From: an uncultured Oscillibacter sp.
GTDB lineage: Bacteria; Bacillota_A; Clostridia; Oscillospirales; Oscillospiraceae
Length of the DNA: 17,641 nt
Assembly: GCA_948902155.1 (NCBI GenBank)
Contig: CAQVQZ010000021.1
Coordinates: 1 to 17,641, forward strand
Reading direction: 5' to 3'
The translations under genes were made by a program, and so were the position numbers. Shown piece by piece: positions 11,374 to 17,641 of the stretch (within the stretch, counting starts at the first letter, position 1; each line of letters begins with the position of its first letter). Under the pieces are notes generated by a model, which was not told where the DNA came from, ran no database searches, and saw nothing but the letters and a program-made list of their open reading frames with translations.

Positions 11374-11807
11374 CGGAGATGAGAAGAAGGAGCTACCGCA
11401 AGCGCATTTTGGCGGTAGACGACGCGGCCACCATTTTGCTGCGGATCACAGACGCCCTGGAAAAATATTACGACGTGGTCACCGTCAATTCCGGCACGCG
11501 GGCCCTGCGGTTTTTGGAGCAGGAGAAGCCCGACCTGATCCTGCTGGACATCCGCATGGTTCCCAAGGACGGCTTCGAGACCCTGCGGGAGATTCGGGCC
11601 ATGGAGGACCGGGCGGACATCCCGGTCATCATGCTGACCGGCCTGGAGGACCGGAGATTTGTCATGGAGGGCATCCAGCTGGGCATCGAGGATTACGTGC
11701 TGAAGCCCTTTGCCCCCGACGACCTGCTGGAGCGGATTCAGCGGGTGCTGGACCCGAGCAAGCGGAGCCCGTCTGTTACTGAACCGCCGGAGGAGAACCG
11801 TCTATGA
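11370..11807 (+). CDS. Stand-alone response regulator receiver protein
   Basis: The 145-aa protein is a single receiver domain with 'RILAVDDAATILLRI' (acidic pair D17-D18), phospho-acceptor D60 in 'DLILLDIRM', 'IPVIMLTG' (switch threonine T90 region) and 'DYVLKPFAPDDLLERI' (conserved lysine). A charged N-terminus (MTEMRRRSYRK) and a 20-residue polar tail flank it; there is no output domain. It could accept phosphate from the kinase's HPt H800 and pass it on or act as a phosphate sink. The coupling with the kinase gene by ATGA overlap implies matched amounts. Confidence 0.88.
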   Translation: MTEMRRRSYRKRILAVDDAATILLRITDALEKYYDVVTVNSGTRALRFLEQEKPDLILLDIRMVPKDGFETLREIRAMEDRADIPVIMLTGLEDRRFVMEGIQLGIEDYVLKPFAPDDLLERIQRVLDPSKRSPSVTEPPEENRL

Positions 11808-12307
11808 ATACCGCCGTAACAAGAGAAGAGCTGGAGCAGATTCTGGACCAGGCCCTCCAGGATGTGACGGAGCGGACCGCAGGGGTCCGCCTGCACCACG
11901 GGGAGCAGCCCCTGGGCGAGGACCTCTGCACGGTCCACATCACCTTTGACAAGGGCTTCGGGACCAGCCTCACCCTCTGCGCGGACACCAGCCTGCTGGC
12001 CCGCATGGCCCGCAATTCCTTCCACGAGGACGCGGTGACGCCGGAGGACGTGGAGGAGTTCAGCAAGGAGTATTTTAATGTGCTCTGCGGGAAAATCGTG
12101 GGGGCGATGTACCGGGCCACGCAGATTCCGGCCCATTTCGGCGCTCCGGTGTTCTACCAGGGGCGCTACGAGCCGGAGGGGCAGGAGGCCCAGTTTATCC
12201 TCACCTACTCCGACGAGCAGAGGGAGGGCGCGCAGCTGATCCACCACGTGCCCAGCGCCCAGGAGGACAGGCCGGAGGCGGCTGGAGAAAAGGGGGTTAT
12301 CCAATGA
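11804..12307 (+). CDS. CheX-like phosphatase (CheC/CheX/FliY family)
   Basis: The 167-aa protein fits the CheX plan: an N-terminal helix ('TREELEQILDQALQDVTERTAG'), beta strands ('LCTVHITFDKGFGTSLTLCAD'), then the active-site helix 'PEDVEEFSKEYFNVLCGKIVGAMYR' with the ExxN motif (E89, N92), then 'AHFGAPVFYQG'. CheC/CheX proteins remove phosphate from CheY-type receivers. Here the gene sits between two stand-alone receivers, so one or both are the likely substrates (inference). The C-terminal 25 residues are polar and probably flexible. It is joined to both neighbours by ATGA overlaps. No flagellar or chemotaxis genes are seen, so it may serve non-chemotactic signalling. Confidence 0.75.
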   Translation: MNTAVTREELEQILDQALQDVTERTAGVRLHHGEQPLGEDLCTVHITFDKGFGTSLTLCADTSLLARMARNSFHEDAVTPEDVEEFSKEYFNVLCGKIVGAMYRATQIPAHFGAPVFYQGRYEPEGQEAQFILTYSDEQREGAQLIHHVPSAQEDRPEAAGEKGVIQ

Positions 12308-12666
12308 GCAGGCGAGTGATGGTAGTGGACGATTCCCGGCTGGTCCGGGTCCAGATGGAGGACGTTCTGAAAGGGACGGATTACGAGATCGCGGCCCACT
12401 GCCGCAGCGGCGAGGAGGCCATCGAGCGCTACGCCGAGGTGCGGCCCGACCTGGTGACCATGGATATCATCATGCAGGGCATGGACGGTCTGGACGCCGC
12501 GGAGATCATTCTGAAGAAGAATCCGGATGCGAGGATCGTGATGATCTCCTCCCTGGCCTACGACGATACGTTTGAACGGGCCAAGGCCATCGGGGCCAAG
12601 GGGTTTGTGGATAAGCCCTTTCACCAGGAGCAGCTTTTGAAGGTGTTCGAAGAGGCTTTGGCGTAG
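12304..12666 (+). CDS. CheY-like response regulator
   Basis: This 120-aa single-domain receiver has 'RVMVVDDSRLVRVQMEDVL' (D9-D10), phospho-acceptor D54 in 'DLVTMDIIMQGMDGLDAAE', 'RIVMISSLAY' (switch serine) and 'GAKGFVDKPFHQEQLLKVFEEAL' (conserved lysine). The sequence is closer to CheY and to the receivers of CheB-like proteins than the receiver at 11370. There is no output domain, so it must act by protein contact. It is the last gene of the operon, coupled by ATGA to the CheX-like gene, and followed by a 13-bp terminator hairpin at 12715-12744. Confidence 0.9.
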   Translation: MSRRVMVVDDSRLVRVQMEDVLKGTDYEIAAHCRSGEEAIERYAEVRPDLVTMDIIMQGMDGLDAAEIILKKNPDARIVMISSLAYDDTFERAKAIGAKGFVDKPFHQEQLLKVFEEALA

Positions 12667-12714
12667 GCTTGTGGAATAAGGGAAACCCTTGTGTTTCCCC
12701 GTCTTTGGAGAAAA

Positions 12715-12748
12715 AAGGACCCGCCGGCAGACCGGCGGGTCCTTCTTG
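12715..12748. terminator. Bidirectional terminator between the signalling operon and PilZ gene
   Basis: AAGGACCCGCCGG (12715-12727) pairs perfectly with CCGGCGGGTCCTT (12732-12744) over loop CAGA. On the plus strand TTCTTGT follows; on the minus strand the exit has six T residues. It can serve both convergent units. Confidence 0.85.
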
Positions 12749-12794
12749 TATGTGTTCGTAAAAGGCCGTAGAGTCACGGCCAGAGGAAAATCGA

Positions 12795-13163
12795 TCATCC
12801 CCCGTCCGTCCCCTTCTGCTTCTCAGTCATCTGGAGCACCTGGTTCTGAATCTTGCGGAGCATCTGAGTGCTCAGCCCGAGGAACTGGACGCCATGCCGG
12901 TAGTCCCGTTCGGAATGCCGCTTGTTCCACATCACCACGCCGACGATGGGGCGGAGCCCGCTCTCCATGAGGTCCTGATATGTGAACGCAAGAGGCTGGC
13001 CCACCTGGTAGCAGGAGGCGCATTGGATGCATGCCCCGCTCTCGCTGATGTCGACGATCAGGCAGTCCTCCAGATTGGCCGGAGCGGCGGCGCTCTCGTC
13101 AAAATCGTGTATCCACGCGTGCTGGTTGATGATGATCCGGCTGTGCCTCCTGCGCTCTTTCAT
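12795..13163 (-). CDS. PilZ-domain protein, likely c-di-GMP receptor
   Basis: The 122-aa protein is a lone PilZ domain. It begins MKERRRHSRIIINQHAWI, giving the arginine motif of c-di-GMP binding (RRxxR at residues 5-9 area), and has 'LIVDISESGACIQ' (about 43-55), matching the second motif (D/N)xSxxG. The rest gives the PilZ beta-barrel ('VGQPLAFTYQ', 'GVVMWNKRHSERDYRHGVQFLGL') and a C-terminal helix. Both binding motifs are intact. The start at 13163 has GGGGAG 11 bases upstream; an in-frame ATG at 13199 is possible but has no good ribosome site and would add residues not typical of the family. It is convergent with the phosphorelay operon and shares its terminator. Confidence 0.88.
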   Translation of the reverse strand: MKERRRHSRIIINQHAWIHDFDESAAAPANLEDCLIVDISESGACIQCASCYQVGQPLAFTYQDLMESGLRPIVGVVMWNKRHSERDYRHGVQFLGLSTQMLRKIQNQVLQMTEKQKGTDGG

Positions 13164-13253
13164 CTGGTTTGCATCTCCCCTCTTGAAAAATAAGGCCATG
13201 GTTGCCTTCGGCCGCAGGCGTCCCATGGAGACGCGGAATAGGACCTGTTGTTC

Positions 13254-13282
13254 ATTATATCCGCTTGCCGGGGAGAGTGCAA
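13254..13282 (-). promoter_or_regulatory. Promoter of the PilZ gene
   Basis: On the minus strand TTGCAC (13282-13277), a 17-base spacer and a perfect TATAAT (13259-13254) give a start near 13247 and a leader of about 85 nt. The stretch from here to 13439 shows no gene or clear structure. Confidence 0.8.
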
Positions 13283-13439
13283 GCCCTTTCTGCAAGCGGC
13301 AGTATCCTTGTTGATGGAAGGAAACGCAAGCTTTGTCATGCCAAACAGGCAAATCCAAAGAAGCGGGCGCACCGCTGGACTTGCCGCGCTCCCGCTCACG
13401 GCCTTCCGCCTGCTCCGCCCACCGGCAGAACGCAAAAAA

Positions 13440-13467
13440 TATCTCCTATCTCATAACTCCTATCTAA
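13440..13467. repeat. 28-bp direct repeat, left copy
   Basis: This 28-base sequence, built from CTATCTC/CTCCTATCT-like steps around CATAAC, recurs base for base at 17179-17206. The copies bracket nifJ together with its promoter. Confidence 0.9.
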
Positions 13468-13489
13468 TTATCTAATCCCGCCGTCTTCC

Positions 13490-13518
13490 TTGACAGCCGC
13501 CCCCTCCCATGCCATAAT
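13490..13518 (+). promoter_or_regulatory. Promoter of nifJ
   Basis: TTGACA (13490-13495), a 17-base spacer and CATAAT (13513-13518) form a strong promoter with a start near 13525 and a leader of about 60 nt. Confidence 0.8.
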
Positions 13519-13533
13519 ATGGATATCACACCT

Positions 13534-13561
13534 TGCTCAGAAGCCCCCGCCCATCTGAGCA
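13534..13561 (+). promoter_or_regulatory. 5' leader hairpin of nifJ mRNA
   Basis: TGCTCAGA (13534-13541) and TCTGAGCA (13554-13561) make a perfect 8-bp stem with a C-rich 12-base loop near the mRNA 5' end. The ribosome site AAAGGGGAG lies after it and stays free. A 5' hairpin of this kind often protects abundant messages from decay (inference). Confidence 0.55.
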
Positions 13562-13585
13562 GCCTGCGGAGAAAGGGGAGCCGTT

Positions 13586-16500
13586 ATGAAACGCAAAACC
13601 ATGGACGGCAACGAAGCCGCCGCCTACGCAAGCTACGCCTTTACCGAAGTCGCCACCATCTACCCCATCACCCCCTCCAGCCCCATGGCCGAGCACGTGG
13701 ACACCTGGGCCGCCAACGGCATGAAGAACCTCTTCGGCCAGCCCGTGCGCCTCATGGAGATGCAGAGCGAGGCCGGGGCCTGCGGGGCCATGCACGGCTC
13801 CCTGGAGGCCGGAGCCCTCACCACCAGCTACACCGCCTCCCAGGGCCTCATGCTCATGGTGCCGCCCCTGTACCGCATTTCCGGCCAGCTCCTGCCCGGC
13901 GTCATCCACGTCGCCGCCCGCACCGTGGGCGCCAGCGCCTTCTCCATCTTCGGCGACCACTCCGACGTCATGGCCTGCCGCCAGACGGGCTTTGCCCAGC
14001 TGGCCTCCTCCTGCGTCCAGGAGTGCATGGACCTGGCCGCCGTGGCCCACCTCTGCGCCATCAAGTCCCGGGTGCCCTTCATGCACTTCTTCGACGGCTT
14101 CCGGACCTCCCACGAGATTCAGAAGATCGACGTGCTGGACTACGGCGACCTGGGCGGCATGGTGGACCAGGAAGCCCTGGACCGCTTCCGGGCCAACGCT
14201 TTGAACAGCGAACACCCCCTCATGCGCTCCACCGTCATCAACCCGGACACGGCCTTCCAGCTCCGGGAGGCGGTGAACCCCTACTACGAGGCCCTGCCCG
14301 CCATCGTGGAGGGCTACATGGCCCAAATGTCCGCCCTGACAGGCCGGGACTACCGCCTCTTCAACTACTACGGCGACCCGGAGGCCGAGCAGGCAGTCGT
14401 CGCCATGGGCAGCGTCTCCGGCTGTCTCCAGGAGGTGGTCCAGCACCTGAACGCCCAGGGCCGCAAGGTGGGCTTCCTCCAGGTCCGGCTGTACCGGCCC
14501 TTCAGCGCAGCCCACTTCCTCGCCGCCCTGCCGGAGAGCTGCAAGCTCCTGACGGTCCTGGACCGCACCAAGGAGCCGGGAGCCAACGGCGAGCCCCTCT
14601 ATAAGGACGTGTGCTCCGTCCTCCAGCACGGAAGCCGCCAGGTCCAGGTCCTGGGAGGCCGCTACGGCCTCTCCAGCAAGGACACCACCCCCGCCCAGAT
14701 GATCGCCGTCTATGACAACATGTCCGGGGAGCAAAAGGACCATTTCACCGTGGGCATTACCGACGACGTGACCCATCACTCCCTGCCCGTGGGGGAAAAC
14801 GTGGTCACCGCCGATGACCGGACCATCAGCTGCAAATTCTGGGGCCTGGGGTCCGACGGCACCGTGGGGGCCAACAAGAACAGCATCAAGATCATCGGCG
14901 ACAACACGGACCAGTACGTCCAGGCGTACTTTGAATACGACACCAAGAAGTCCGGCGGCGTGACGAAGAGCCACCTCCGCTTTGGCCGCACGCCCATCCT
15001 CTCCACGTATTACGTCACCATGGCGGACTTCATCGCCTGCCACAACCAGAGCTATATCGACAAATACGACATCGTCAACGAGCTGAAACCCGGCGGGACC
15101 TTCCTCCTCAACTGCAACTGGCCCGAGGCGGACCTGGAGTCCCACCTGCCCAACAAGGTCAAGCGCCTCCTGGCGGAGCGCAAGGCCAAATTCTACATCA
15201 TCGACGCCAACGCCGCCGCCGAGGCCATCGGCCTCGGAAACCGGACCAACAGCGTTCTCCAGGCCGCTTTCTTCCAGCTCAGCGGCGTCCTGCCGGTGGA
15301 CCAGGCCGTGGACTACATGAAGGCCGCCATCCAAAAGACCTACGGCCGCAAGGGCGAGAAAGTGGTCAACATGAACTGCGCCGCCGTGGACGCGGGATTG
15401 TCCGGCGTGAAGGAGATCGCCGTCCCCGCCGCCTGGGCGGACCTGCCCGACGAGCCGGAGGCCGTGGATACCACGTCCCCCTGGTACGTCCGCACGGTCA
15501 TGCGGGCCGTCAACGCCCAGAAGGGGGACAGCCTCCCCGTCAGCGCCTTCCGGGACGCGGCGGACGGCAGCGTCCCCATGTCCACGTCGAAGTACGAAAA
15601 GCGGGGCTTCGCCGCCCATGTGGCGTGCTGGCTCCCGGAGAACTGCGTGGGCTGCAACCTCTGCTCCCTCATGTGCCCCCACGCCGCCATCCGTCCCTTC
15701 CTTCTGAACGAGGAGGAGGTCCGGAAGGCCCCGGCGGGCTACGTCACCAAGGAGGCCAAGGGCAAGGGCTTCCAGGGCCTGCGCTACCGCATCCAGGCGG
15801 ACCCCCTGGACTGCACCGGCTGCGGAACCTGCGCCGCCGCCTGCATCGCCAAGGAGAAGGCCATCGTCATGAAGCCCATCGAGTCCCAGATGCCGGAGCA
15901 GCCCAACTGGGATTACAGTCTCGCCCTGTCCCCCAAGGCCAACCCCATGGACAAGTTCAGCGTCAAGGGCAGTCAGTACGAGCAGCCCCTGCTGGAGTTC
16001 TCCGGAGCCTGCGCGGGCTGCGGCGAAACGCCCTACATGAAGCTGCTGACCCAGCTCTTCGGCGAGCGCATGGTGGTGGCCAACGCCACGGGCTGCACCC
16101 AGGCGTGGGGCTTCAGCGTCCCCAGCTACCCCTACACCACCAAGCCCAACGGCCGGGGTCCGGCCCTGTCCAACTCCCTCTTTGAGAACAACGCCGAGTA
16201 TTCCCTGGGCATGGTCCTCAGCGTCCGCCAGCAGCGGCTCCGCCTCCAGCGGTCGGTCCGGGACCTGCTGGACGAGACGAAGGACGAGGCCCTGAAAGCC
16301 GCCCTCTCCGCCTGGCTGGAGGGCTTCGAGGACAAGCAGCGCACCATCGAGCTCAGCGACGCGGTGATCGCCGCCCTGAAAAACACCACGGAAACCGGGG
16401 AGAAGGTCGAAGCCGTCCGCAAGGCCCAGGACCAGCTGGTGAAAAAGAGCATGTGGATGTACGGCGGCGACGGCTGGGCCTACGACATCGGCTACGGCGG

Positions 16501-17158
16501 CTTGGACCACGTGCTGGCCTCCGGCGAGGACGTGAACATCCTGGTGGTGGACACGGAGGTCTATTCCAACACCGGCGGTCAGTCCTCCAAGGCCACGCCC
16601 TTCGGCGCGGTGGCCCAGTTCGCCGCTGCGGGCAAGCGGACGGAGAAAAAGGACCTGGGCATGCTGGCCACCCAGTATCAGAACGTCTACGTGGCCTCCG
16701 TCTCCCTGGGAGCGGACCCGGCCCAGTACATCAAGGCCCTCCGGGCGGCGGAAGCCCACGACGGCCCGTCCCTGATCGTGGCCTACGCCCCCTGCATCAA
16801 CCACGGCATCGTGAAAGGCATGGCCTGGGCCCAGGAGGAGGCCAAGCTGGCGGTGAAGAGCGGCTATTGGGTCCTCTACCGTTACGACCCCAAGCGCAAG
16901 CTGGAGGGCAAGAACCCCTTCGTCCTGGACTTCAAGGACCCCAAGTACGACCTGCGGGAATTCTTTATGGGCGAGGTCCGGTTCAACTCCCTGCAAAGGA
17001 CCTTCCCGGAGGCGGCGGAAGCCCTCCTAGCGGAGGCCCGGAACCAGTGCCGCAACCGCTGGGCCCGCTACACCCACCTGGCGGCGCAGGACTACTCCCG
17101 CCTCCTGGACGTGCTGGAAGACTATCCCATCCTCCCCCCAACCCCCACCGAACCCTGA
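13586..17158 (+). CDS. nifJ: Pyruvate:ferredoxin (flavodoxin) oxidoreductase
   Basis: This 1190-aa single-chain enzyme oxidises pyruvate with CoA to acetyl-CoA and CO2, reducing ferredoxin, the central step of clostridial fermentation. Domains in order are POR N-terminal ('YPITPSSPMAEHVD', about residue 26), the second POR domain (about 240-400), the gamma-type domain (about 415-600) and the linker region. Next come two ferredoxin-like [4Fe-4S] motifs, CVGCNLCSLMCP from C687 and CTGCGTCAAAC from C743. The TPP-binding C-terminal part has 'GACAGCGETPY', GDG at 961-963 and 'NTGGQSSK'. All cofactor motifs are intact and the length is typical. AAAGGGGAG precedes the ATG. The gene has its own promoter and terminator, so it is monocistronic. 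The cytoplasmic acceptor ferredoxin is not in this window. Confidence 0.97.
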   Translation: MKRKTMDGNEAAAYASYAFTEVATIYPITPSSPMAEHVDTWAANGMKNLFGQPVRLMEMQSEAGACGAMHGSLEAGALTTSYTASQGLMLMVPPLYRISGQLLPGVIHVAARTVGASAFSIFGDHSDVMACRQTGFAQLASSCVQECMDLAAVAHLCAIKSRVPFMHFFDGFRTSHEIQKIDVLDYGDLGGMVDQEALDRFRANALNSEHPLMRSTVINPDTAFQLREAVNPYYEALPAIVEGYMAQMSALTGRDYRLFNYYGDPEAEQAVVAMGSVSGCLQEVVQHLNAQGRKVGFLQVRLYRPFSAAHFLAALPESCKLLTVLDRTKEPGANGEPLYKDVCSVLQHGSRQVQVLGGRYGLSSKDTTPAQMIAVYDNMSGEQKDHFTVGITDDVTHHSLPVGENVVTADDRTISCKFWGLGSDGTVGANKNSIKIIGDNTDQYVQAYFEYDTKKSGGVTKSHLRFGRTPILSTYYVTMADFIACHNQSYIDKYDIVNELKPGGTFLLNCNWPEADLESHLPNKVKRLLAERKAKFYIIDANAAAEAIGLGNRTNSVLQAAFFQLSGVLPVDQAVDYMKAAIQKTYGRKGEKVVNMNCAAVDAGLSGVKEIAVPAAWADLPDEPEAVDTTSPWYVRTVMRAVNAQKGDSLPVSAFRDAADGSVPMSTSKYEKRGFAAHVACWLPENCVGCNLCSLMCPHAAIRPFLLNEEEVRKAPAGYVTKEAKGKGFQGLRYRIQADPLDCTGCGTCAAACIAKEKAIVMKPIESQMPEQPNWDYSLALSPKANPMDKFSVKGSQYEQPLLEFSGACAGCGETPYMKLLTQLFGERMVVANATGCTQAWGFSVPSYPYTTKPNGRGPALSNSLFENNAEYSLGMVLSVRQQRLRLQRSVRDLLDETKDEALKAALSAWLEGFEDKQRTIELSDAVIAALKNTTETGEKVEAVRKAQDQLVKKSMWMYGGDGWAYDIGYGGLDHVLASGEDVNILVVDTEVYSNTGGQSSKATPFGAVAQFAAAGKRTEKKDLGMLATQYQNVYVASVSLGADPAQYIKALRAAEAHDGPSLIVAYAPCINHGIVKGMAWAQEEAKLAVKSGYWVLYRYDPKRKLEGKNPFVLDFKDPKYDLREFFMGEVRFNSLQRTFPEAAEALLAEARNQCRNRWARYTHLAAQDYSRLLDVLEDYPILPPTPTEP

Positions 17159-17178
17159 CAAAACGCACCAGCCCACAC

Positions 17179-17206
17179 TATCTCCTATCTCATAACTCCT
17201 ATCTAA
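17179..17206. repeat. 28-bp direct repeat, right copy
   Basis: Identical to 13440-13467. It begins 21 bases after the nifJ stop and ends just before the terminator stem at 17211. Confidence 0.9.
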
Positions 17207-17210
17207 ACGA

Positions 17211-17256
17211 AAGTGCGCCGGAAAGGGCTTCCCCTTCCCGGCGCACTTATATTTTA
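17211..17256. terminator. Terminator between nifJ and the ftsK-like gene
   Basis: AAGTGCGCCGG (17211-17221) pairs with CCGGCGCACTT (17238-17248); inner bases can extend the stem. ATATTTTATAG follows on the plus strand, and the minus exit TTTCGTTT is also T-rich, so it can end both convergent genes. Confidence 0.8.
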
Positions 17257-17267
17257 TAGCCTACAGC

Positions 17268-17641
17268 TCACTCATCCTCATCTTCCGCTTCCATCGCCGC
17301 GCCGCCGCCCATCTTGATCTCCTGCCACTTCTCCTTTGTAATCAGCAGCTGCCGGGGCTTGGACCCCTCAAAGGGCCCCACATACCCCCGCTCCTCCAGC
17401 TGGTCCACCAGCCGGGCGGCCCGGGAATACCCCAGCTTCAAACGCCTTTGCAGCATCGACGTGGACGCCTGTCCCGTCTCCAGAATCACTTCCACGGCGG
17501 CGGGAAGCAGCTCGTCGGTCTCCTGCTCCTCCGGCTCGGCGGGCTTGCTGCCCTTGTTCCCCTTCTCCTGGACCGATTCCTCAATCTTGGCGATGACGTC
17601 GTCGTCATACTGGGCCTCGCCGGTCTGCTTGACGAAGGACA
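17268..17641 (-). CDS. ftsK: FtsK/SpoIIIE DNA translocase, C-terminal part only
   Basis: The visible ~123 C-terminal residues include the end of the motor domain ('SFVKQTGEAQYDDDVIAKI') and an acidic linker ('KPAEPEEQETDELLPAAVEV'). The winged-helix gamma domain follows: 'ILETGQASTSMLQRRLKLGY' then 'SRAARLVDQLEERGYVGPFEGSKPRQLL'. The gamma domain reads polar DNA motifs (KOPS/SRS) and directs chromosome pumping at the septum. The final residues (GGGAAMEAEDEDE) are an acidic tail. The gene starts outside the window. FtsK and SpoIIIE cannot be told apart from this part; in a spore former one protein may do both jobs, including chromosome transfer into the forespore. Confidence 0.92.
   Translation of the reverse strand, partial: SFVKQTGEAQYDDDVIAKIEESVQEKGNKGSKPAEPEEQETDELLPAAVEVILETGQASTSMLQRRLKLGYSRAARLVDQLEERGYVGPFEGSKPRQLLITKEKWQEIKMGGGAAMEAEDEDE

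Noticed and set aside
13526..16996. A 1156-codon open frame on the minus strand opposite nifJ
   Set aside because: Same cause: it is the antisense shadow of a GC-rich gene. The plus strand carries intact PFOR motifs and a promoter.

Overview
The window looks like a GC-rich, spore-forming Firmicute of the Oscillospiraceae/Clostridiales type (Flavonifractor/Oscillibacter-like). This is an inference from gene content: a SleB/CwlJ-type cortex hydrolase, a single-chain pyruvate:ferredoxin oxidoreductase, strong AGGAGG ribosome sites, Firmicute holin-like toxin and phage-type genes, and a translocase gamma domain. No rRNA or tRNA gene was seen.

Layout. (1) 1-1143: the start of a MarR-type regulator on the minus strand with a near-consensus promoter and a triple operator-like repeat; then a promoter plus terminator pair that could make a ~100-nt RNA; then a spore-cortex-type hydrolase. 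(2) 1138-5270: an accessory island. It holds a serine recombinase with an upstream coiled-coil protein built on four 14-residue repeats, and a compact type I toxin-antitoxin locus with a 28-aa membrane toxin and a convergent antisense RNA. It also holds a membrane-protein gene whose 5' end is split by a 205-bp MITE, a HicB-like/HicA pair with a frameshifted hicA, and a decayed XRE regulator. (3) 5310-7183: a prophage or ICE remnant with an XRE repressor, small genes, two coupled replication-type proteins, and an abrupt join to the tail of a lysis-type gene. (4) 7543-8459: a small membrane protein with an HEYGH motif, followed by clustered palindromes and a second, unrelated TA-flanked MITE.

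(5) 8527-12666: a four-gene operon joined by ATGA start/stop overlaps. It encodes a 7TM-PAS hybrid histidine kinase with receiver and HPt domains, a receiver protein, a CheX-like phosphatase and a CheY-like receiver. Opposite it, sharing a terminator, is a PilZ protein with its own strong promoter, so the block resembles a phosphorelay and c-di-GMP signalling module with no chemotaxis or flagellar genes in view. (6) 13440-17206: a housekeeping nifJ gene (PFOR, 1190 aa) with a strong promoter and leader hairpin, bracketed by a 28-bp direct repeat. (7) 17268-17641: the C-terminal end of an FtsK/SpoIIIE translocase on the minus strand.

The most notable signals are these. The type I toxin locus has all its parts visible, including two ways to hide the toxin Shine-Dalgarno. 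There are two MITE families with TA duplications. The signalling operon pairs CheX and CheY-like proteins with a hybrid kinase. The 28-bp repeats flank nifJ. All assignments were made by reading the sequence; no database search was possible.
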